Positions 6,847 through 12,737 are shown, numbered from the stretch's first letter. The stretch: 16,296 nt of DNA from an uncultured Elusimicrobium sp. (GCA_946061795.1 CAMGSK010000013.1:1-16296); one strand, 5' to 3'. Numbers and translations: made by a program. The notes: a model not told the origin generated them from the letters alone.

Positions 6847-7392
6847 TTAAGGCTGAAAATACAAGTTGCCTTCTTTTTTAGTAAAACCGATTGCTTGGCA
6901 CCAGTTTTTGTTGTCATCGTAATTATAACAGCAAATTTTTTGGAAACAGGCCGCTCCGGGATAAGCCGTCGTTTCTAAATCATACTTGGAGTAGCATGGG
7001 CGACGCTCCGCCCCGATAAACTCTCCGTCCAGATAATAGACGAAATTTTTTGTAGCCGGGCCATAGACAGGCTCTCCGCACTCCGAGTCCGGCGTCCCAT
7101 CTCCCTTAAGTTCTATGTTCATAACATCAAACAGACCGGTTCCTTCCTCATTCCCTTGCCAGCAGATACTATAATCATCTCCATGTTCCAGCATGCACAG
7201 AGCTGCTTCTTTTTGCAAACTTTGCAGGTTCAATATCGCTTCCGCGGCGCGGGATTTTTCCACCGCTTTTTCATATTGCGGCAAAGCCACGGCCGACAAA
7301 ATGCCAATGATTAACACCACCACCAGCAGCTCTATCAGCGTAAATCCGGCGTTTTTTCCGCCGGAGAAAGGTTTTTGATAAATTTTGTTCAT
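6847..7392 (-). CDS. Type IV pilin-like protein, Cys-rich
   Basis: 181 residues from the ATG at 7390-7392; an in-frame TTG at 7398 is unlikely to be the start. A 16-residue leader ends in Gly16 before Phe17, and Glu21 is the usual Glu5 of mature pilins. The prepilin peptidase motif is thus G/FTLIE, followed by the hydrophobic assembly helix (17-40) and ALPQYEKAVEKSRAAEA. After the helix the globular part is variable and has eight cysteines (66, 77, 105, 133, 149, 154, 155, 165), suggesting disulfide-stabilised surface folding. No other pilus assembly gene is present, so it is probably one of several dispersed pilin-like genes that use machinery encoded elsewhere, in a type IV pilus, type II secretion or DNA-uptake system. 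No Shine-Dalgarno sequence precedes the ATG; the promoter predicts a leaderless transcript. A 12-T run in the promoter spacer suggests phase-variable expression. Confidence 0.9.
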   Translation of the reverse strand: MNKIYQKPFSGGKNAGFTLIELLVVVLIIGILSAVALPQYEKAVEKSRAAEAILNLQSLQKEAALCMLEHGDDYSICWQGNEEGTGLFDVMNIELKGDGTPDSECGEPVYGPATKNFVYYLDGEFIGAERRPCYSKYDLETTAYPGAACFQKICCYNYDDNKNWCQAIGFTKKEGNLYFQP

Positions 7393-7411
7393 AAGCAAAA
7401 TTTATCAAAAA
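7372..7411. repeat. Perfect 16-bp inverted repeat around the pilin start codon
   Basis: TTTTTGATAAATTTTG (7372-7387) and CAAAATTTATCAAAAA (7396-7411) are exact reverse complements separated by 8 nt containing the ATG (minus strand, 7392-7390). The upstream arm also holds the predicted -10 box. It is either an operator across promoter and start codon or, if transcription begins further upstream, an AU-rich mRNA hairpin with the start codon in its loop. It is not followed by a T-tract on either strand, so it is not a terminator. Confidence 0.9.
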
Positions 7412-7426
7412 AAAAAAATGCGTCAA
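7399..7426 (-). promoter_or_regulatory. Pilin promoter with a 12-T spacer tract
   Basis: Read on the minus strand: -35 TTGACG (7426-7421), a 16-bp spacer of CA + twelve T + GA (7420-7405), and -10 TAAATT (7404-7399), preceded by TGA, which makes an extended -10. Counting the last -10 base as -7 puts +1 at 7392, the A of the ATG. A 13-T variant would have the optimal 17-bp spacing, so slippage in the tract should change promoter strength. Confidence 0.65.
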
Positions 7427-7480
7427 GGCTTTTCATAAATCCGGCTTTCCCATAAAGAACACTCCGTTTCCCCGGCCACA

Positions 7481-7547
7481 TAGGACCAAATAACCCGCAC
7501 GACTAGGTCCAAAGACTCAGGAACCAACGCATAAAAAAGACTACACT
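7481..7547 (+). promoter_or_regulatory. TAGGACC + TAGGTCC regulatory region of the gene at 7578
   Basis: TAGGACCAAA (7481-7490) and TAGGTCCAAAGAC (7504-7516) lie 23 nt apart, about two helical turns, in the same orientation. Exactly 38 nt after the second element starts is TACACT (7542-7547), a 4/6 match to a -10 box. The -35 position (AGGAAC) is poor. TAAGAT at 7547-7552 is an alternative -10. The same arrangement occurs upstream of the gene at 12560. Confidence 0.5.
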
Positions 7548-7577
7548 AAGATAGGAAGCTCAGATTAAGGAGGAAAC

Positions 7578-8135
7578 ATGAATCTGCGTAAAACGATGTC
7601 CGTTCTATTTGTATTGGGAATATGCTGCCTATCTCTGCCCGCCGTCCTGTCGGCCGAACCGAACATTCAGCGGCAAAGTATTACGACGCCCGATTCCGCC
7701 ACGGTTGTCAAAGGACTGGAGGAAGGATTCCAAAATTTTTTCTCCCACTCGGAACAGGGAATTTGGACAATGCAAGATGAGCAAATTTTGCAACTTTTAC
7801 AACATGAAATCCCCGCCACGCTAAACAGCGTACGCCACAGCATTTTGGAGGTAGCCGATACTTTCTCCGCCCAGTGCGAAACTTTGGCCCGGGCGATGTA
7901 CGCCAATCAACACAAATATCCTCAGCCCCGCAATTGGAACGCGGCATCCGTTTTTGCGGGCTCCATAGCGCTGCATGCGTCCGTAGCGACCAAAACGCTG
8001 GAGCCGGACGCGCTGCAAATTTTGCTTATGGAAGCAGTTAAACAAAACGACAACAAAATCCCGGAAAGAAACGAAGACGTAAATCAGCAATTCTGGGTCA
8101 ATCTGGTCCGCTACGCAATTAATAACACCAAATAA
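7578..8135 (+). CDS. Secreted protein of unknown function
   Basis: 185 residues with a strong ribosome binding site AAGGAGG (7567-7573) before the ATG. A signal peptide covers about residues 1-26: Arg4-Lys5, a hydrophobic core with Cys16-Cys17, then cleavage after VLSA before Glu27. The paired cysteines lie inside the hydrophobic core and do not form a lipobox, so a soluble exported protein is more likely than a lipoprotein. The mature part (about 159 residues) appears mostly helical, with amphipathic stretches such as the one containing HSILEVADTFSAQCETLARAM, and no transmembrane segment. I do not recognise a family or active site. It is monocistronic, divergent from the pilin-like gene and flanked by TAGGACC/TAGGTCC elements on the 5' side and one copy on the 3' side. 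This suggests it belongs to the same regulated secreted-protein set as the genes at 530 and 12560. Confidence 0.75.
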   Translation: MNLRKTMSVLFVLGICCLSLPAVLSAEPNIQRQSITTPDSATVVKGLEEGFQNFFSHSEQGIWTMQDEQILQLLQHEIPATLNSVRHSILEVADTFSAQCETLARAMYANQHKYPQPRNWNAASVFAGSIALHASVATKTLEPDALQILLMEAVKQNDNKIPERNEDVNQQFWVNLVRYAINNTK

Positions 8136-8150
8136 ACCGATGATTTTCTT

Positions 8151-8180
8151 TCCCCTTCAAGTTTCTGAAGGGGATTTTTT
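8151..8180 (+). terminator. Intrinsic terminator after the secreted protein gene at 7578
   Basis: 9-bp perfect stem (8151-8159 TCCCCTTCA with 8166-8174 TGAAGGGGA), a 6-nt loop, then six T (8175-8180). Confidence 0.9.
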
Positions 8181-8204
8181 GTCCTTTTACTGAGGGACGC
8201 CAGG

Positions 8205-8211
8205 TAGGACC
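8205..8211 (+). promoter_or_regulatory. Isolated TAGGACC element
   Basis: One TAGGACC copy sits downstream of the terminator of the gene at 7578, with no plus-strand gene after it. It matches the upstream element at 7481 and the minus-strand element at 12661. It may be a relic of a lost gene's promoter, a cassette boundary or chance. Confidence 0.25.
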
Positions 8212-8247
8212 GCCCGCCCGGATAAAAAAGAAATCACAAATAAAACA

Positions 8248-8279
8248 CAAAAGGCGCGGGAAGAAATTCTCCCGCGCCT
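8248..8279 (-). terminator. Intrinsic terminator of the ABC exporter gene
   Basis: 10-bp stem (8252-8261 with 8270-8279, core GGCGCGGGA/TCCCGCGCC) and an 8-nt loop. On the minus strand it is followed by a short T run (complement of the A run at 8250). Confidence 0.82.
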
Positions 8280-8305
8280 GATTTTTCCAAACTGAAAAAC
8301 CCTTA

Positions 8306-10090
8306 TTATTTTTTCCCTTTGAACTGTGCGTTATAAAGCGCGCGGTACGCGCCGTCCTGCAATTTAAGCAGTTCTTCGTGCGTGCCCGATTCCACGATTT
8401 CGCCTTGGTTCAGTACGGCGATTTTGTCCGCATTCACCACCGTGGAGAGACGGTGGGCAATCACAAACACCGTGCGGTTTTTCATCAAATTGTCCAAGGC
8501 TTTCTGCACAATGGCTTCGGACTTGTTGTCCAGCGCGCTGGTGGCTTCGTCCAGCACCACCACGGGGGCGTTGCGTATAAACGCGCGCGCGATGGCCACG
8601 CGCTGGCGCTGGCCGCCTGAAAGCGTCAGCCCGCGCTCGCCCAGCTGGGTATCCAGCCCGTCTTTGAGCGTAGAAATAAACTCATCCAAATGGGCGTTTT
8701 TGACGGCTTCTTTCAAATCTGCTTCCGTGGCGTCTTTGCGGCCGATCATGATATTGTCGCGAATGGTGCCGGAAAAAAGGAAATTGTCCTGGAACACCAC
8801 GGCAATTTTGTCTCTGAGAGATTCCATAGAAAATTCCCGCACGTCGCGCCCGTCCAAGGTAATGCGGCCGGAGGATACGTCATAAAAACGCGGCAGCAAA
8901 TTGACAAACGTGGATTTTCCCCCTCCGGAGTTCCCCACCAAGGCCAGCGTACTGCCGACGGGAACGGTAATATTGACGTTTTTCAGCACGGGCACGTTTT
9001 CTTTATAGCCGAACGTGACGTTTTCAAAGCGAATTTCTTTGTCAATGCCGTCCAAACGCTGCGCTTTCGGCGCATCCACGATGGAAGGTTTCAGCGCGAA
9101 AATTTCAAAAATACGGTCAATGGCCAGCAGAGCTTTTTTAATGTCCACGTAATCGTCGCCCATGGTCTTAATCGGCGTATAAAGGAGCAAAAGCGCGGCC
9201 ACAAAAGACGTAAAATTGCCGCTGGTAATCACGCCCTTTACAATCAAGGAGCTGCTCTGCCAAATCACAAAAGCCAATCCCAAAGACACGATAAAATGCA
9301 TCACGGGAGAGAGCCAGCCCGTATGCTTGACCAAGCCCATATTTAAATTAAAAATGCGCTCCATCAGACTGTTAAACGCGTTTTGGCGGTCCGCCTGCAG
9401 GTTGTAAGCGGCGATGGTGCGGTTGCCACTGAACGTTTCGTTATAGGACATCATGGCCACGGAACCCACCTGTATCATACTGCGCACCAAAGACTCCATT
9501 TTGCGGCGCACGATATAAATGGGAATCACGGAAACTGCCACCGCCCCGATGGCGATGATCGTCAGCTGCCAGGAGTTGTAAAACAGCACCCCCACCAACG
9601 CCACAGAAGAAAACACTTTGGAAATCACCAAACGCAGATTGTTAATCAACCCGTTGCATGCGGTATCGGCGTCGGAGTTGTAGCGCATCATCACGTAGCC
9701 CGAGTCCGTCGCGTCAAAATAAGCGGGATTCATGGAAAGCAGTTTGGCGAAAAGTTTTTTGCGCACGTCCAACGTAATTTTGTTGCCCACCCAGGTGGTC
9801 AGATACTTGACGCTGTAGGTCAGTACGCTCTGCAAAAGAACAAATCCGATGATAAGCAGCGGAATATACGCAGCGATTTGCGCGTCTTTGGCCACCAGAA
9901 CGTCATCGGTGTAAGGCTTTAAAAACAAAGCCACCACCGCATCCAGCCCGCCCACGGGCACGGCCAGCGCCACGCCCAACAAAGCGCGGAACCAGTACGG
10001 CTTGATAAAAGGCCACATGCGTTTGTAGTTGATAAACAGCGAATTATGGAAAATCAGCGCGTCAAAGGGTTTTTTAAGTATTTTTTTCAT
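8306..10090 (-). CDS. MsbA-type ABC exporter (fused membrane and ATPase domains)
   Basis: 594 residues from ATG 10088-10090, with GGAG at 10101-10104; an in-frame TTG at 10099 is too close to that site. This is a type IV ABC exporter half-transporter that acts as a homodimer in the inner membrane. The membrane domain spans about residues 30-315 with six hydrophobic segments. The ATPase domain (about 353-590) is complete: Walker A GNSGGGKST (386-394), Q-loop Gln434, signature LSGGQ (490-494), Walker B VVVLDE (510-515) with catalytic Glu515, D-loop SALD and H-loop His546. The overall pattern, including NSDADTACNGL and FVAALLLLYTPIK, is like MsbA lipid flippases, but multidrug exporters are hard to exclude. 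A single-gene unit, divergent from the DksA-type gene. The predicted promoter is an extended -10 with a 15-bp palindrome at the transcription start. Confidence 0.9.
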   Translation of the reverse strand: MKKILKKPFDALIFHNSLFINYKRMWPFIKPYWFRALLGVALAVPVGGLDAVVALFLKPYTDDVLVAKDAQIAAYIPLLIIGFVLLQSVLTYSVKYLTTWVGNKITLDVRKKLFAKLLSMNPAYFDATDSGYVMMRYNSDADTACNGLINNLRLVISKVFSSVALVGVLFYNSWQLTIIAIGAVAVSVIPIYIVRRKMESLVRSMIQVGSVAMMSYNETFSGNRTIAAYNLQADRQNAFNSLMERIFNLNMGLVKHTGWLSPVMHFIVSLGLAFVIWQSSSLIVKGVITSGNFTSFVAALLLLYTPIKTMGDDYVDIKKALLAIDRIFEIFALKPSIVDAPKAQRLDGIDKEIRFENVTFGYKENVPVLKNVNITVPVGSTLALVGNSGGGKSTFVNLLPRFYDVSSGRITLDGRDVREFSMESLRDKIAVVFQDNFLFSGTIRDNIMIGRKDATEADLKEAVKNAHLDEFISTLKDGLDTQLGERGLTLSGGQRQRVAIARAFIRNAPVVVLDEATSALDNKSEAIVQKALDNLMKNRTVFVIAHRLSTVVNADKIAVLNQGEIVESGTHEELLKLQDGAYRALYNAQFKGKK

Positions 10091-10115
10091 GTAATGCAAA
10101 CTCCGGCGTTAAATG

Positions 10116-10145
10116 AGCGTCCGGGACGCTTTTCTTATTATAACA
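10116..10145 (-). promoter_or_regulatory. Extended -10 promoter with start-site palindrome for the ABC exporter
   Basis: Minus strand: TGT-TATAAT (10145-10137), a perfect extended -10. Predicted +1 is 10130. The palindrome AGCGTCCGGGACGCT occupies 10130-10116, that is +1 to +15, a typical repressor operator position. It could instead be a small 5' leader hairpin (6-bp stem, 3-nt loop). Confidence 0.55.
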
Positions 10146-10168
10146 ATTAAATGCGCCAACAGGGGGCC

Positions 10169-10197
10169 TTGCATTGCTTCTGCGGATTTGGTACATT
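10169..10197 (+). promoter_or_regulatory. Sigma-70-type promoter of the DksA/TraR-type gene
   Basis: TTGCAT (10169-10174), a 17-bp spacer, TACATT (10192-10197); start near 10204, about 50 nt before the ATG. Similar in style to the serC promoter. Confidence 0.65.
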
Positions 10198-10256
10198 AAA
10201 CAAACAGCCGGAAAACGGCCCAATCCAAAACGATTTGAATATCAGGAGTACCCGAA

Positions 10257-10631
10257 ATGGCAACAAAAAACGCAAAAGAAAGCTTGACCGCGGCCGAAAT
10301 AAAAGAAATCAAAAAACATTTGGAAGAACTCAAAGCCGACGCGGAAAAACGCCTTAAAGACAAAAAAGACATGGACATGCCCGAAGCCGAAGTGGGCGAC
10401 CCCATTGACGTGGCGGGGCAGAGCCTGGACAAAGAAATTTTATTTGAACTGTCCGGCAATTCGCACAACACCATCGGCCAAATTGAAGCCGCACTGCGCA
10501 AAATTGAAAAGGGCATTTACGGCCGCTGCGAGCTTTGCCGTCAGCCTATTCCCAAAAAACGCATTAAGGCGCTGCCCTTTGCGCGCTATTGCGTGAACTG
10601 CCAACATTCGTCCGAAAGCAGTCATCATTAA
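10257..10631 (+). CDS. DksA/TraR family zinc-finger transcription regulator
   Basis: 124 residues, ATG preceded by AGGAG (10244-10248). The N-terminal half (about 8-88) is highly charged and helical, interrupted by GDPIDVA (47-53), which fits the DxxDxA coiled-coil tip motif of DksA (Asp48, Asp51, Ala53). The C-terminal four-cysteine zinc finger is intact: Cys91, Cys94, Cys112 and Cys115 (CELC...CVNC) with GRCELCRQPIPKKRI-type spacing. DksA-type proteins insert into the RNA polymerase secondary channel and, with ppGpp in many bacteria, adjust transcription of rRNA and amino acid biosynthesis genes. It is shorter than E. coli DksA (151), mainly at the N-terminus, like many DksA-like proteins outside Proteobacteria. 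It forms its own transcription unit, divergent from the ABC exporter. Whether it acts globally or as a specialised paralogue cannot be told from the window. Confidence 0.9.
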   Translation: MATKNAKESLTAAEIKEIKKHLEELKADAEKRLKDKKDMDMPEAEVGDPIDVAGQSLDKEILFELSGNSHNTIGQIEAALRKIEKGIYGRCELCRQPIPKKRIKALPFARYCVNCQHSSESSHH

Positions 10632-10653
10632 CACAAAATTATTCTGTGCCGGT

Positions 10654-10688
10654 AAAAGAACCCCGGGCTTACGCCCGGGGTCTTTTAT
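10654..10688 (+). terminator. Intrinsic terminator of the DksA/TraR-type gene
   Basis: Stem from 10654-10668 with 10673-10686 (core ACCCCGGGC/GCCCGGGGT, extended by AAAAG/CTTTT past one bulged A), TTAC loop, T-rich tail. Confidence 0.9.
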
Positions 10689-10726
10689 TTCAAGACTTCA
10701 GATTGCAATGACAGGCAACTATTTCA

Positions 10727-10758
10727 TAAAAACGCCCCGGACAAGTTCCGGGGCGTTT
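10727..10758 (-). terminator. Intrinsic terminator of the RDD gene
   Basis: 11-bp perfect stem (10730-10740 AAACGCCCCGG with 10748-10758 CCGGGGCGTTT) and a 7-nt loop. On the minus strand the hairpin is followed by T5. Confidence 0.88.
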
Positions 10759-10785
10759 CCTACGAAAGCCAATGTGCTTTAATCG

Positions 10786-11640
10786 TTAAAACTCCGGATA
10801 ATATACCGGCGTATGGCGCACGTCCGTGGCGCGCGCTTTGATTTTATATCCGTCCGGGCCTACGCCGATGCGGAAATCCTTTCTGTCCAAGGCTTTGTGG
10901 GTGTCGCGCTGGAACTGCACGGGGTCCCCCGACAAAATGGCCAGACGGAGCAAATCGTTGGTATAAGAGCCGAAATGCAGGCGGTGCAGCTCCTCCAAAT
11001 AACCTATTTTTTCCACATGTTTTTGGGCGCGCAAAATCAATCGCTGCTGCGCCCAAGAACCCGCACCAAAGACTTGGGAATAAAAATATCCCCCGAATAC
11101 GGCCAATACCACCAAACCGCACAGGGAAAGCAGAGTCTTTTCTCCCCAGCTTTTCGGCCGGGCCTGCACCACTACGGAACCGGCCAGCATATCCTGCAGG
11201 GCGCGGCGGTCCGAATCAATAAACGCCAGCAGAAAACCGCACATCAACGGCGCCGCGCTGACGTAATACCCCAACGCGCGCACAAAAGCGCGGAAAAAGC
11301 CCAGCGGCTCGCCGGTGTTTTTATCCACCACCCGCACACCCACCAGCAGCTTGCCCAAGGTACTGCGGCCGCCGCAGGTAAAAATGGTTTCATACAAAGT
11401 AAACGGGACGCAAGCCCCCGCCAACAGCCAATAAATCTGTTCCAAATCCGGCTGAAGCCAGCGGAACACGAAAATCAGCAAAATCTGATAAGGAATAAAA
11501 ACAACGCTGAAATCTATCAGCAACGCAACAAAACGTTCCAATACGCCCGCCATGGGGATGCGTTCTTCTTCCGTTTGTTCCCCCTGCGGCGCAGACGGGA
11601 CGGTGTCCTGCATAATGTTAATGCGGTGTTCTTCTGTCAT
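10786..11640 (-). CDS. RDD family membrane protein with C-terminal extra-membrane domain
   Basis: 284 residues; ATG at 11638-11640 with AGGAGAG just upstream. A hydrophilic N-terminus (1-30) leads into an RDD domain (about 31-160): RFVALLIDFSVV with Arg36 and Asp43, GRSTLGKLLVGVRVVD (91-106), RALGYYVS and IDSDRRALQDMLAG (141-154), with three hydrophobic segments. A fourth transmembrane segment (about 168-190) then leads to a soluble domain of about 90 residues (195-284) containing EELHRLHFGSYTNDL, LSGDP, and a Tyr-rich end. RDD proteins are little-understood membrane proteins, and some have been linked to ion or solute transport. The tail (LH..FGSYT...LA..SGDP..F, then DGYKIKA) resembles the C-terminal globular part of type II secretion pseudopilins by eye. 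This is a guess needing structure comparison. The tail would lie outside the cytoplasm if all four segments span the membrane and the N-terminus is inside, or inside under other topologies. Monocistronic. Confidence 0.8.
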   Translation of the reverse strand: MTEEHRINIMQDTVPSAPQGEQTEEERIPMAGVLERFVALLIDFSVVFIPYQILLIFVFRWLQPDLEQIYWLLAGACVPFTLYETIFTCGGRSTLGKLLVGVRVVDKNTGEPLGFFRAFVRALGYYVSAAPLMCGFLLAFIDSDRRALQDMLAGSVVVQARPKSWGEKTLLSLCGLVVLAVFGGYFYSQVFGAGSWAQQRLILRAQKHVEKIGYLEELHRLHFGSYTNDLLRLAILSGDPVQFQRDTHKALDRKDFRIGVGPDGYKIKARATDVRHTPVYYPEF

Positions 11641-11666
11641 ACGCTCTCCTGCTTTATGTTATTTGT

Positions 11667-11694
11667 ATTATAACAAGTTTTTCCCCGTCCGCAA
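11667..11694 (-). promoter_or_regulatory. Promoter of the RDD gene
   Basis: Minus strand: TTGCGG (11694-11689), a 16-bp spacer ending in TGT, and a perfect TATAAT (11672-11667). Start near 11660, about 20 nt before the ATG. Confidence 0.65.
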
Positions 11695-11721
11695 CAGAGG
11701 AAATACGCGGCAAAACCCCGC

Positions 11722-11749
11722 AAAAAACCGCCCCTTTTTCAAGGGGCGG
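11722..11749 (-). terminator. Intrinsic terminator of the secreted protein gene ending at 11766
   Basis: 9-bp perfect stem (11728-11736 CCGCCCCTT with 11741-11749 AAGGGGCGG), TTTC loop. On the minus strand it is followed by T6 (complement of 11722-11727). Confidence 0.9.
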
Positions 11750-11765
11750 GCAAAAGGACTAACTA

Positions 11766-12560
11766 TTATTTGTTGATATACTCCAAGGAAGCCTCAACTT
11801 TTCCATTCATATGGAACGTCAGAGAGAATGCAGCATCCTTGCCCGAGACACGCATCGTATAGGTTTCTATTTTAGCAACACCTTCCGCTCCTTCCAAATT
11901 CTCGCGTTGAACAGATTGAATTTTATCCACAAACGGCAAAGCCGCCTTTTCGGCCAAAAGATACAAGTGATCATACAAACTGCCTTTATTGCAGAGTCTC
12001 ACTCCAAATTCATCCACATCGCATCTCAACAAATCTCTTCTCAAATTTTCCATTCCTTTCCATACATTCTTAACAGAAATTTTTTTAGGAAACACCGTTT
12101 CTGTCGGGAGAAGCTCTATCTTCTTCAGAGAGCTGGCATCGGAATTAAACTTGACCCGTACTACTTGAAAAATTGTAGTCTTGGATTCGTACATCATATA
12201 ATAATACCATTGTGTGTTCTCCTGTCCATTCCCAGGTTTTTCATAACCAATAGTACCAAGAAACTCAATTTCTTCCGCATAAGGATGCGTCGTTTTCAAT
12301 TTATTGGACACCTGTTCGTGAAATTTGGAAACATCGAGACTGCAATCTGATTCATTTTCACCTACAAGGCACACCCCGGAATCTTCCGCCGCCGTCCGGG
12401 CCGCACCCTGAGCTCCAGCCCGAGCCGCAGCCTGAGCTTCAATCCAAGCTGTTCGGTGCGCTTTTGACAACTCAGATTCTATCATTTGATTTTTAGACGA
12501 CTGAGCAAATGCAGAAGAACACGCTAAAAACGCCGCCAGAACAAGCACATATTTTTTCAT
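11766..12560 (-). CDS. Secreted or periplasmic protein of unknown function, relatively AT-rich gene
   Basis: 264 residues from the ATG at 12558-12560, chosen over an upstream in-frame ATG (12593) because AAAGGAG lies 7 nt before it and a signal peptide begins there. Signal peptide 1-19 (MKKYVLVLAAF..., cleavage after AFA before Gln20). Next comes a strongly helical Ala-rich segment (about 37-55) with repeated A-x-A-A-R-x-G-A units. A disulfide-capable pair follows in CLVGENESDC, then an alpha/beta-looking domain with Tyr-rich WYYYMMYESK and CDVDEFGVRLC. No family or active site recognised. The gene is visibly richer in A and T than its neighbours, which may mean recent acquisition or weak selection for expression. 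It is a single-gene unit with the most elaborate TAGGACC/TAGGTCC regulatory region in the window. Confidence 0.8.
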   Translation of the reverse strand: MKKYVLVLAAFLACSSAFAQSSKNQMIESELSKAHRTAWIEAQAAARAGAQGAARTAAEDSGVCLVGENESDCSLDVSKFHEQVSNKLKTTHPYAEEIEFLGTIGYEKPGNGQENTQWYYYMMYESKTTIFQVVRVKFNSDASSLKKIELLPTETVFPKKISVKNVWKGMENLRRDLLRCDVDEFGVRLCNKGSLYDHLYLLAEKAALPFVDKIQSVQRENLEGAEGVAKIETYTMRVSGKDAAFSLTFHMNGKVEASLEYINK

Positions 12561-12593
12561 AAGCAATCTCCTTTGATCATTGACTACATTCAT

Positions 12594-12681
12594 ATATTAA
12601 CGAAAATCAACTTGGCGGACAAGGAGCTTTGGACCTACCCCGGCTGCAGATTTTGGTCCTACCCACCAGTAGGTCTTTTGG
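12594..12681 (-). promoter_or_regulatory. TAGGACC + TAGGTCC regulatory region of the gene at 12560
   Basis: On the minus strand TAGGACCAAA starts at 12661 and TAGGTCCAAAG starts at 12637, 24 nt apart. TAATAT (12599-12594) begins exactly 38 nt after the second element, and TTGTCC sits at the -35 position. A third copy in the opposite orientation (plus-strand TAGGTCTTTTGG, 12670-12681) closely matches the element at 465. The distance from TAGGTCC to the ATG (77 nt) is close to the 74 nt at the gene at 7578. Confidence 0.55.
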
Positions 12682-12686
12682 GCCGC

Positions 12687-12718
12687 AAAAAACGGCGCGC
12701 CCAGAAGGACGCGCCGTT
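12687..12718 (-). terminator. Intrinsic terminator of the SSS symporter gene
   Basis: 9-bp perfect stem (12691-12699 AACGGCGCG with 12710-12718 CGCGCCGTT) and a 10-nt loop; T6 follows on the minus strand. Confidence 0.88.
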
Positions 12719-12737
12719 CATTAAACAGACTTTTTTG

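Noticed and set aside
7372..7411. Inverted repeat as an intrinsic terminator
   Set aside because: The stem is AU-rich, no T-tract follows on either strand in the right position, and it spans a start codon.
9816..9821. TAGGTC inside the ABC exporter gene
   Set aside because: Single hexamer in coding sequence without the CC/AAA extension or promoter context.
10813..11673. Plus-strand reading frame of 286 codons
   Set aside because: Antisense shadow of the RDD gene, low complexity in Gln/Arg/His, no start signals.
12561..12593. Longer start (ATG at 12593) for the secreted protein gene
   Set aside because: It lies within or next to the predicted -10 region, and the signal peptide and Shine-Dalgarno sequence both point to 12560.
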